DNA from: Victivallales bacterium
GTDB taxonomy: Bacteria > Verrucomicrobiota > Lentisphaeria > Victivallales > JAUVCU01
NCBI GenBank assembly: GCA_029934175.1
Contig: JAOZMT010000054.1
Location: forward strand, 1-9,495
Direction of reading: 5' to 3'
Length of the DNA: 9,495 bases
Positions 1 to 7,100 of this stretch are shown piece after piece. Within the stretch, counting starts at the first letter, position 1. Every line of letters starts with the position of its first letter. Below the pieces are notes generated by a model. That model was not told the origin of the DNA and did no database searches. It saw only the letters and a program-made list of their open reading frames with translations. The translations under genes were made by a program, and so were the position numbers.

Positions 1-23
1 AATGAAAAAAATTATTAATTTTG

Positions 24-103
24 AATGTTGAATTTTGAATTAATACTTATCTGCAGTAAAGATTAGATTAGCACATTATTATAATAATTTTAATGTTGAA
101 TTT
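24..103. repeat. 12-bp direct repeat pair (24-35 and 92-103)
   Basis: The 12-mer AATGTTGAATTT occurs exactly at 24-35 and again at 92-103. Because the surroundings are AT-rich, a chance match is possible. No function is inferred. Confidence 0.35.
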
Positions 104-234
104 AAAACAAAAGATAACTTTAAAATACTTTTAAAGTAGTTTGCAAAATAGTTTATTTGTATTATATTATATGTGTTTAGTGAAATGGAGATAAGCTCTG
201 TTGAGAAGCAACTTGTTGAGAGATAACTAAATCA

Positions 235-280
235 AATTTATAAGAATTTTATAAATTAGGGAGTTTTTACTCCCTTTCTT
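235..280 (+). terminator. Tandem hairpins, probable intrinsic terminator
   Basis: There is a perfect 9-bp inverted repeat AATTTATAA (235-243) / TTATAAATT (249-257) with a 5-nt loop. It is followed directly by a second hairpin, AGGGAGT (258-264), loop TTTT, ACTCCCT (269-275), and then TTCTT. The second stem is GC-containing and followed by a short T-rich tract, as expected for a weak Rho-independent terminator on the + strand. It probably ends transcription of a gene lying to the left and isolates the operon that starts after it. Confidence 0.55.
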
Positions 281-312
281 AATTATAAATTTGTAATGTC
301 TTAAAAAATCTC

Positions 313-334
313 GGGGTTTGGGGCAGAGCCCCAA
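313..334. repeat. GC-rich REP-like palindrome
   Basis: In an otherwise AT-rich leader there is a compact GC-rich element. Its core is TTGGGGC (318-324), loop AGA, GCCCCAA (328-334), a perfect 7-bp stem, preceded by CGGGG. The shape (short palindrome, 3-nt loop, intergenic, unlike flanking composition) is that of a dispersed REP-type repeat. Read on the - strand it is followed some bases later by a T run, so a - strand terminator role is an alternative. Copy number cannot be judged from one window. Confidence 0.5.
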
Positions 335-408
335 CTATTAAAAAAGATATTAAAGTATATATTTTTCAGGTCAGCAAGTAAGGACGCTACCAATATTTAA
401 CTGCATTA

Positions 409-1056
409 ATGCAAGTTTTAGATAAAGGTTTTGCAACTTATGAAAATGAAGAAGGAGACTTTAGAGAATGTATTATTTTCTTTACTTCAAATTTAGCTAA
501 AAAAGAATTTGTTGATTTGAAAAGGGAATATGCTAATAGAGTTAATTTTGATAATTTAAGCAATAGAAAAAGGAAATCAGAATTCTTGAAACTTCAAAAT
601 AATGCAAAAGATTTATTAATATCAAATAATATATTACCAGAATTAACAGGTAGATTAAATAATATTCTTATTTATAATCCTCTTCCTGCAAAAGCTATTA
701 TTTCTATTTTGATTCAAAAAATTAGTTTACTCGCTTCAAATTCATATAATTTGAATGTAATTTATATCTCTCCTGTTTTGTTAGCCGAAGAATCTAAAGT
801 TTTAGCAAATAATATTCGAGGTGCAAGACCTGTAAATGATTTGGTTGAAGAATATTTTCAAGACTTATTCCAAGATTTTAATAATAATTCAGATGATAGA
901 ATGAATAATCTTGATATAATTATTGAATTTGACATAGAAAAAGATGAGATTTTTATAACGAAAAAAAATGATTCAAATATAATTGATTTTAATTACAATT
1001 CTATGATTGAATCTGCTATGAATTTACTAGAAAAAGAACAAATTAAGGAGACATAA
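409..1056 (+). pseudogene. Clp/Hsp100-type AAA+ ATPase, C-terminal fragment (5' truncated)
   Basis: The 215-residue frame matches the end of a ClpA/ClpB-type second AAA+ domain. Residues 1-29 (MQVLDKG...DFREC, IIFFTSNLA) correspond to the Clp LLQVLDDG...DFRNTVIIMTSNL block, with sensor-1 Asn28. Residues 77-92 (LPELTGRLNNILIYNP) correspond to PEFLNRIDEIIVFHPL, with a candidate arginine finger at Arg82. Residues 138-141 (GARP) are the sensor-2 motif in the D2 small domain, followed by a short C-terminal tail. Walker A, Walker B and everything upstream are missing, so the fragment cannot hydrolyse ATP. ATG 409 has no Shine-Dalgarno and merely falls inside the conserved LMQVLD block. The frame is open only back to 382. 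TTTAAC at 396-401 in another frame could be the preceding conserved Phe-Asn, displaced by one inserted base. The gene ends 1 nt before the nuclease gene and carries that gene's ribosome binding site, so an intact version probably headed this operon. Expression of a stand-alone small domain cannot be excluded. Confidence 0.75.
1045..1050 (+). promoter_or_regulatory. Ribosome binding site for the AAA/nuclease gene
   Basis: AAGGAG lies 7 nt upstream of ATG 1058 and inside the last codons of the Clp fragment. It fixes the start of the 514-residue protein and indicates translation from a shared transcript. Confidence 0.85.
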
Positions 1057-1057
1057 A

Positions 1058-2602
1058 ATGAAAAAGTTACCAATATCAAAAGCAGTATTTAGAGAAATAA
1101 TAGAAGAAAATTGTTGTTATGTGGATAAAACAAAATATGTCAGAATGATTGAGGATTATCCATCTAAATATTTATTTATTTCACGACCTCGTCGTTTTGG
1201 GAAAAGTTTATTTTTAGATACTCTTCGTGCGACTTATGCAGGAGAAGAAGAACTATTCAAAGGATTATATTTAGAAAACAATTGGGATTGGAGTGAAAAA
1301 TATCCAATAATTTCAATTGATTGGGGTAATGGAACGGTTACGACAAAAGAAGAACTTGAAAAAAAAATGCACTGGAACTTATTAAAAGTTGCAAATCTAT
1401 ATGATATAAAATTGGAAGAGGAGTTCGCTACAGATAAATTTGAAGAACTTATAATGAAATTAGAAAAAAAACATGGTAAGGTTGTCATTTTAATAGATGA
1501 ATATGATAAACCAATTGTTGATAATCTTTGTAAACCTGTTGCAGATATTATGCGAGAAACTTTAGGAGGATTTTATTCTATCTTGAAAGGAGCAGACAAA
1601 TATTTAAAACTTGTATTTTTGACAGGAGTATCAAAATTTGCTAAAACAAGTATTTTTAGTAAACTTAATAATTTAAAAGATTTAACATATAAAACTGATT
1701 ATTCCGATTTGTTTGGATATACACAAAGTGAATTGGAAGATGTTTTTAATGAATATCTTGATGATGTAGATTTAGAAAAAGTTAAAGAATGGTATGATGG
1801 ATATAAATTTCTTGGCAGTGAAATGTATAATCCTTTTGATATTTTATTATTTTTAGATGATAAAGAATATAGTTTTTATTGGTTTGAAACAGGAACGCCT
1901 ACTTTACTTGCTAATGAATTAAAAAAAGAAAAAAAGAAAATTCCTGATTTCAATAATATTACAGTAAGCGAAACAGATTTACAAAGTTTTGATATTCATG
2001 ATATGAAATTTGAAGTTTTATTATTACAAACAGGATATTTGACAATTGAGAAAGAATATTATAAAGGTGTAAAAAAAAGATATAAATTGAAATTACCAAA
2101 CCTTGAAGTGAGAACAGCTTTAACTGAGTTTTTATCTATGAACTTGTTTTATCCTGATGCAAAAAAGAATAGCACAATATTTAGTGATCAACTTTACGAT
2201 ATTTTTCACGACAAAGAACCTGAAAAATTAGAACCTTTATTTAAATCTTTTTTTGATGGCATACCACATCAATGGTATAAAAAAAATGATATTGCAAAAT
2301 ATGAAGGATATTATAATTGTTTATTTTATACTGCGTTTTCCGCAATTGGATTTGAAACAATTCCTGAATCATCAACACTTGAAGGGGATGCTGATTTAAC
2401 AGTTCTTGCGGATAACGCAATATATGTTTTTGAATTTAAAATGATAAAATCTCCTAACAGTGCAATGCAACAAATAAAAGAACGAGGTTATTATAAAAAA
2501 TATTTAAATCATGGACAAGATATATTTTTGATTGGAATTGAATTTGATCATGAAAAGAAAAATATTTCAGATTTTGAAATGGAAAAAATAAAGGAGAATT
2601 AA
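1058..2602 (+). CDS. AAA-ATPase-like protein with C-terminal PD-(D/E)XK nuclease domain
   Basis: The 514-residue protein has the two-domain architecture known as AAA-ATPase_like (PF09820) plus PDDEXK_9/DUF1703. The N-terminus (LPISKAVFREI...YVDKTKYV) is the family signature. Walker A is SRPRRFGKS with Lys49/Ser50, Walker B is VVILIDEYD with Asp147/Glu148, and VFLTGVSKF (186-194) is the sensor-like strand. Near the C-terminus, GDADL (443-447, Asp446) and VFEFK (457-461, Glu459/Lys461) supply the PD-(D/E)XK catalytic residues, followed by the QI..RGYYKKY helix. All key residues are present and the length is normal, so the protein looks intact. Family members are common in expanded paralogous sets in anaerobic bacteria and are predicted ATP-dependent nucleases of defence or mobile-element type; no substrate is established. 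It is translationally packed between the Clp fragment (1 nt gap) and the FGE-domain gene (3 nt gap), implying joint expression. No signal peptide or membrane segment is seen, so it is cytoplasmic. Confidence 0.9.
   Translation: MKKLPISKAVFREIIEENCCYVDKTKYVRMIEDYPSKYLFISRPRRFGKSLFLDTLRATYAGEEELFKGLYLENNWDWSEKYPIISIDWGNGTVTTKEELEKKMHWNLLKVANLYDIKLEEEFATDKFEELIMKLEKKHGKVVILIDEYDKPIVDNLCKPVADIMRETLGGFYSILKGADKYLKLVFLTGVSKFAKTSIFSKLNNLKDLTYKTDYSDLFGYTQSELEDVFNEYLDDVDLEKVKEWYDGYKFLGSEMYNPFDILLFLDDKEYSFYWFETGTPTLLANELKKEKKKIPDFNNITVSETDLQSFDIHDMKFEVLLLQTGYLTIEKEYYKGVKKRYKLKLPNLEVRTALTEFLSMNLFYPDAKKNSTIFSDQLYDIFHDKEPEKLEPLFKSFFDGIPHQWYKKNDIAKYEGYYNCLFYTAFSAIGFETIPESSTLEGDADLTVLADNAIYVFEFKMIKSPNSAMQQIKERGYYKKYLNHGQDIFLIGIEFDHEKKNISDFEMEKIKEN
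2591..2596 (+). promoter_or_regulatory. Ribosome binding site for the FGE-domain gene
   Basis: AAGGAG is 9 nt upstream of ATG 2606 and overlaps the 3' end of the nuclease gene. It supports the chosen start, which also places the CxxC zinc ribbon at the very N-terminus. Confidence 0.85.
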
Positions 2603-2605
2603 AAA

Positions 2606-3670
2606 ATGGAAAATATAATATGTCCAGTTTGCGATAATCGCAAAGCTATGATTGGAGTAGAATGTTCTGATTGTCAATGGCCTAATTATCCTGTTTTAGG
2701 AGAAAAAGGTGATTACTATTATGCGGAAGTCGCAAGAGCAAAAGAGATATTCAAAGATAAGTGCGAACTTCGCAAATTAAGAGATGCTAATCAAAAATTG
2801 CAACTTGAACTCGAAAAAGAAAAGCTTCAACGAGAACAAGATAAATTGATTGCTGAAAAAACAAGGCAAGCAGAGTTAGATAGAATTGAAAAACAAAGAG
2901 AAGAGGAAGGATTGCGAAATGAGCAAAAGAAAAGAGAAAACTCTTTAATTCCCAAAGGCAAAGATTTTACTATTCCTAATTTAGGTATGGATTTTGTTTT
3001 TGTTGAAAATGGTAGTTTTCAAATGGGCTCAAATGATGGATATGATGATCAAAAACCTGTTCATAAAGTAACTTTATCCAATGATTTTTGGATCGGAAAA
3101 TATCAAGTAACTCAAAGTGAGTATAAAGATATTATGGGAGAAAGCCCTGGTTTTTTTAAAGGCAATAAAAATCCAGTTGAAATAGTTTCATGGAATGATT
3201 GTGTTGAATTTTGTGAAAGGTTAACAATTCAAGAAGAAAAAGCAGGCAGATTGTCATTAGGTGCAAGTTATCGTTTACCAACAGAAGCAGAATTGGAATA
3301 TTGTGCAAAAGGCGGAAACAAAAGCAGAGCCTATAAATATAGTGGTTCTGATTTTATAAATCGAGTTGCTTGGTATGATGACAATAGTGGAGAAGAAACA
3401 CATCCTGTTGGAGAAAAATCATCAAATGAATTAGGCTTATATGATATGAGTGGTAATGTTTGGGAATGGTGTGGCGATTGGTTTGATAGTAAATATTATA
3501 CAAATAGTGCATCGACAAATCCTAGAGGTGCGTCATCTGGCTCTGCTCGCGTGTTTCGCGGTGGCAGTTGGAACGACAAGTCCTCGTACTGTCGTTCAGC
3601 TGATCGGGGCAACCGTAGTCCGTCGGGTGCGTTCGACGCTTTGGGCTTCCGCCTATGTCTTGGCTTGTAG
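2606..3670 (+). CDS. Zinc-ribbon / coiled-coil / FGE-sulfatase (C-type-lectin fold) variable protein, probable DGR target
   Basis: The 354-residue protein has three parts. Residues 6-23 hold a CPVC...CSDC pattern (Cys6, 9, 20, 23), a four-cysteine zinc ribbon. Residues about 45-112 are highly charged and helical, a likely coiled coil. Residues about 122-354 are a formylglycine-generating-enzyme (FGE-sulfatase) domain with its hallmarks in order: MDFVFVENGSFQMGS, FWIGKYQVTQSEY, PVEIVSWNDCVEFC, YRLPTEAELEYCAKGG, GLYDMSGNVWEWCGDWF, RVFRGGSW and GFRL. The paired active-site cysteines of true aerobic FGE are not conserved: only Cys329 lies in that region. This domain is therefore best read as a binding scaffold, not an enzyme. 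The last ~45 codons are GC-rich and A-poor, as in DGR variable regions; FGE-fold DGR targets are established (for example Treponema denticola TvpA). Unlike surface-displayed targets it has no signal peptide, so it should act in the cytoplasm. The operon position suggests it is a diversified recognition partner of the adjacent ATPase-nuclease (inference). Confidence 0.92.
   Translation: MENIICPVCDNRKAMIGVECSDCQWPNYPVLGEKGDYYYAEVARAKEIFKDKCELRKLRDANQKLQLELEKEKLQREQDKLIAEKTRQAELDRIEKQREEEGLRNEQKKRENSLIPKGKDFTIPNLGMDFVFVENGSFQMGSNDGYDDQKPVHKVTLSNDFWIGKYQVTQSEYKDIMGESPGFFKGNKNPVEIVSWNDCVEFCERLTIQEEKAGRLSLGASYRLPTEAELEYCAKGGNKSRAYKYSGSDFINRVAWYDDNSGEETHPVGEKSSNELGLYDMSGNVWEWCGDWFDSKYYTNSASTNPRGASSGSARVFRGGSWNDKSSYCRSADRGNRSPSGAFDALGFRLCLGL
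3526..3670 (+). repeat. Putative DGR variable region (VR)
   Basis: Bases 3541-3660 are 60% GC by direct count (72/120), against about 30% in the gene body. A makes up only 14 of 120 bases, against 34 T. The segment encodes the RVFRGGSW...GFRLCL end of the FGE fold, where solvent-exposed ligand-binding loops lie. Between Trp322 and Gly347 many codons are NNC or NNT (gac, tac, gat, ggc, aac, cgt, agt, ggt, ttc, gac, gct), as expected if AAC/AAT codons of a template repeat were changed at their two adenines. The conserved scaffold words (GGSW, CRSA, NLGFRL-like end) are retained between them. The template repeat and reverse transcriptase are not in this window, so the assignment rests on family knowledge and composition. 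Confidence 0.75.
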
Positions 3671-3675
3671 GGCGA

Positions 3676-3711
3676 GACAGTTTTCGTGCTCAAGTCAGTC
3701 AAGAAACAGTC
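3676..3711 (+). repeat. Imperfect inverted repeat just after the VR
   Basis: GACAGTTT (3676-3683) and AAACAGTC (3704-3711) form an 8-bp inverted repeat with one mismatch and a 20-nt loop, starting 6 nt after the VR stop codon. DGR targets often carry a hairpin or cruciform shortly downstream of the VR that helps retrohoming. The long loop and mismatch make this a weak candidate. Confidence 0.3.
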
Positions 3712-3727
3712 GGCGAAGCCTCAGCAG

Positions 3728-4077
3728 GAACAAAAAAACGCCAAGGATTGGTAGATAAATTTCAAGGAGGGGAGGGGGATATATTTTTAATCAGTTTAAA
3801 AGCAGGTGGAACAGGATTAAATTTAACGGCGGCAGATTTTGTTATTCACATGGATCCATGGTGGAATCCAGCAGTTGAAGATCAAGCATCTGACCGAGCT
3901 CACAGAATAGGACAACAGCGACCAGTTACGGATTATCGTTTTGTGACAAAAAATACAGTTGAAGAGCGAATAATAGCATTGCACAAAAAGAAAAGAGCAT
4001 TAGCAGATTCGTTATTAGATGGAACAGATGTAGCAGGCAAAATGTCTGCTGAAGATTTATTAGATTTATTAAAATAA
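3728..4077 (+). pseudogene. SNF2-family helicase, C-terminal fragment (5' truncated)
   Basis: From about 3730 the frame encodes the last ~115 residues of a SNF2/Rad54-type helicase: KKRQGLVDKFQ, then motif V (SLKAGGTGLNLTAADFVIH), DPWWNPAVEDQ, motif VI (QASDRAHRIGQ with its arginines), VTDYRFVTKNTVEERI and the terminal helices ending in DLLDLLK. The nucleotide-binding lobe (motifs I to III) and motif IV are absent. The upstream boundary is abrupt: GC-rich post-VR sequence gives way to AT-rich helicase sequence. An ATG at 3655 opens the same frame (3655-4077, 140 codons), but it lies inside the VR, has no Shine-Dalgarno, and its first ~25 residues show no helicase similarity. The remnant cannot be an active helicase. 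It ends 69 nt before the DUF3686 ATPase gene, so an intact SNF2 gene probably once preceded that gene. Confidence 0.85.
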
Positions 4078-4086
4078 TTTGCTCGT

Positions 4087-4120
4087 GTTCGTCCATGTTT
4101 GTCCGTGTTCGTCCGTGTTT
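4087..4120. repeat. 10-bp tandem repeat, about 3.4 copies
   Basis: Three units GTTCGTCCAT (4087-4096), GTTTGTCCGT (4097-4106) and GTTCGTCCGT (4107-4116) are followed by a partial GTTT. The block is more GC-rich than its surroundings and fills the gap between the helicase fragment and the ATPase gene. It has the look of a dispersed intergenic tandem repeat. It could equally be an iteron-like binding site or a slippage-prone spacer, since the 10-bp period places each unit on the same helix face. Confidence 0.7.
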
Positions 4121-4131
4121 AAAAAATTTAA

Positions 4132-4138
4132 AAAAGGA
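4132..4138 (+). promoter_or_regulatory. Ribosome binding site for the DUF3686 ATPase
   Basis: AAAAGGA ends 8 nt before ATG 4147. It supports that start, and the resulting N-terminus begins with a family-typical charged helix. Confidence 0.75.
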
Positions 4139-4146
4139 ATAAAATT

Positions 4147-7100
4147 ATGGAAAATGATATAAAAGAAGAAGAACAAGCACTTGAAGGTGGTGCTTATGAA
4201 GTTTTAAAAAAACGAATTTCTGGTTTGGAAAGCGAACTTAGTGAAAAACTTGAACAAATTAATGAAAAACGAAAAGCTATTTATGGTGGACATCAAAGTA
4301 AAGTTGTCGGGAATGAACGAATTCAAACTGAAAATAATTGCATTCCAAGAGATATTACTGGTATTGGAGAATATCTTCTGTTTGGTTATAATGTCTTTAT
4401 TGGCTTGCGTGATGAAACTAAAGTTAATGATGTTTTTAGCGTTTTAAAATTTGATGGAAATAGCTTTGTTGAAGCAAATGTAGATGTTTTTGCAGATGAT
4501 AATTTCACTAAAGATTTTAACGAATTATATAGATATTATAAAAATGTTAAGTTTTTACAATTTATAAAATCAGCATCACGACTTATGTTTATTTTTCAAT
4601 GTGGAGAAACTATTGATGATAGAAAAATTTTAAATTTTAATATTGAAAATGATAACTCTCTTAAATATTTAGATAATCGTGGCGAAATGGAATATAAATT
4701 GCCACCTCAGCATGATTTTGAATGGAATGAACTTAAAAGAGAACATCAAAGTTCAGGGGAATTCCCTAATTATTGTATCGAAGATAAACTTTTTGTTAAT
4801 TGTATGGGCGGAAGTATAACGATTAAAATTGAAGACAATACGACTTCTGGAGAGGGTATTTATTCTGAGGCTGTTGAAAATGCAGACCAAACACTAGATG
4901 ATTCAAGCAACTTTTATGCTGTTGTTGGCGATTTGATTATTTGGAAAGTGAAACCTTATAGAGAACAAAATTATAGATATTTTGTGTTTAATCATAAAAA
5001 AGAATCTGCTGTTAGAATTGACTCAATTGAACGGGCGTGTGTGCAATTGCCTGAAGATCATGGTATTATTTTCCCACGAGGATATTATTTGCAAGACGGA
5101 GATATGCGTCTTTTTGATGAAGATGTGGCTGATATGAAATATCTTGAATGCATTCCTTCGCCAAATGGTGAAGATTATCTTTTTATATTTTATCATGAAA
5201 AAATGGGATTGCATATTTTATTGCAATATAATTTAATAACAAAAGGATTAGCAAATCCTATTTCTTGTCACGGATATTCTTTGTATGAAGACGGAAAAAT
5301 GGTTGTTTTTAATACGCAAGATGAAGAGCCAAAAAGAAATCATCCTATGCAAATATGGGATACTCCATTTTTCTCAGAAACTTATGAAGTCATTCCAGAC
5401 TCGGATTCTTATTTAACAAAAATTGGAAATAGAGATTTAGTTAAGGGAATATCTGAAGGTTATTCTATTAGCCGATTGATGTCATCGCAAGAAGCGAGTT
5501 TATACACATATCAAGATATAATAAAAGCCAGCACAAGTATTGTAAATAATTATCATTGGCTTGGACATGAAGAATTTTTTGGAACAAAGGAACTTGTCGG
5601 AGAAATAAAATCTGCGGCTTGTGCAGCTGTTGCTGAATATGAAAAAGTTGTTGAAATTCGCAAAAACACAAAGCATCAACTCAATGAAACAGAAGTTGCT
5701 GTAAAAAAATGTTTATTAGATGCATCTCCAGATTCAATGACTTCTATAACTCAATTTGTCGATTCATTAGGTGAAATTAGAACACGAAGAGGACAAGTTA
5801 TATCGTTACGAGAATTAAGATATATTGATTTAAGTTTAGTCGATTCTTTGGATGTGAAACTATCGGAAGCGAGCGATTTGGTTGCAAATGCTTGTGTTGA
5901 ATTTTTATTAGATCCAACCGCATTAGAACCTTATATTAGAGAAAACGATGAGATACTTCACAATTTGAAAACTGTGCAGAAAATTGCAGATATTATTCCT
6001 TTAGATGAGTCGTTAGAAAAATTAGCAGAAAATCTTGATCTTCTTACTGATGTTGTAAATAATCTTAAAATTGATGATGCAACAAAAACTACACAAATTG
6101 TAGATGGAATAACAGATGTTTATGCCGCTTTAAATAGAACTCGTGCATCATTGAAAAATCAGAAAAAAGAGCTTGGCAGTGCCGAGGCAAAGGCAGAATT
6201 TTCAGCACAGTTTAAACTTATTAGTCAAAGTATTACAAATTATATTGGCATGTGTGATACGATTTTAAAGTGTGATGAATATTTGACAAAACTAATGATA
6301 ACAATTGAGGAACTTGAAGGTAAGTTTTCAGAATACGATGAATTTGTTGAACAATTAATAGAAAAACGAGAGGAGGCATATTCTGCATTTTCAAGTAGAA
6401 AACAAGTTTTAGATGAAGAACAAAAACGAAGAGTTACATCATTGTTATCATCTGCAGAACGAATTTTAAAAGGTGTTACAAATAGAGCAGAATCTTTTAA
6501 AGATGTTGATGAAGTTAATTCATATTTCGCATCTGATTTAATGGTCTCAAAATATCGTGATATTATTATAAAATTAGAAAAACTTGGAGATACTGTTAAG
6601 TCTGATGACTTGATTGGTCGTTTGAAAAGTGCGAAAGGAGATATTATCCGAAAACTTAGAGATAAATTAGACTTATTTGAAGATGGGACAGATATTATTT
6701 CCTTTGGAGATTATAAATTCACGGTTAATACACAAGCATTAGATTTAACTACGATATTTCGAGATGGCGATATGTATTATCATTTGACAGGTTCAGACTT
6801 TTACGAAAAGATTGAAGACGAGGAGTTTTTGAAAACAAGAGAACTTTGGGAACAAGAATTAATTAGTGAAGATAAAACAGTTTACAGAGCAGAATATTTA
6901 GTTTATCAAATGCTTATGGATGCAACTGTTAATGCAAAAGATTTATCAATTCAAATATTAACAGAAGCTACAAAAGATAGTGATAAAATGTTAGAACTTG
7001 TGAAAAATTATGCATCAAATTTATATAATGAAGGATATGATAAAGGTATTCATGACCACGATGCAGTTTTGATATTAAACAAAGTTATAGCTCTTTATAA

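Larger units (their letters stand above)
1..408. other. AT-rich leader with no convincing gene
   Basis: I see no supported gene in this stretch. It is strongly AT-rich and contains a 12-bp direct repeat, two consecutive hairpins and a GC-rich palindrome, which are listed separately. A very short open frame (152-226, ending MEISSVEKQLVER then TAA just before the hairpins) could be the decayed tail of an upstream gene, but it is too short to call. I could not identify a promoter with both a credible -35 and -10 box. A TATAAT occurs at 80-85 but has no matching upstream element. Confidence 0.6.

Noticed and set aside
152..226. Short open frame ending MEISSVEKQLVER before the terminator hairpins
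   Set aside because: At most 24 codons, with no ribosome binding site; may be a gene remnant but cannot be supported.
1234..1488. 84-codon - strand open frame
   Set aside because: It lies wholly inside the AAA/nuclease gene, has no domain and low-complexity Ser/Phe content; it is an antisense shadow.
3496..3702. 68-codon - strand frame across the VR
   Set aside because: It is open because the VR is GC-rich; no start signal or domain, and antisense to a well-supported gene.
3450..3758. 102-codon + strand frame overlapping the FGE 3' end
   Set aside because: It is an out-of-frame shadow of the conserved FGE domain, lengthened by the GC-rich VR; no recognisable protein similarity.
4087..4120. 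CRISPR array
   Set aside because: The units are 10 bp and contiguous with no spacers, so this is a tandem repeat.
5023..5671. - strand frames inside the large ATPase (5023-5214 and 5468-5671), and the + strand frame at 4241-4447
   Set aside because: All are contained in the intact 1732-codon gene, with no ribosome binding site or domain.
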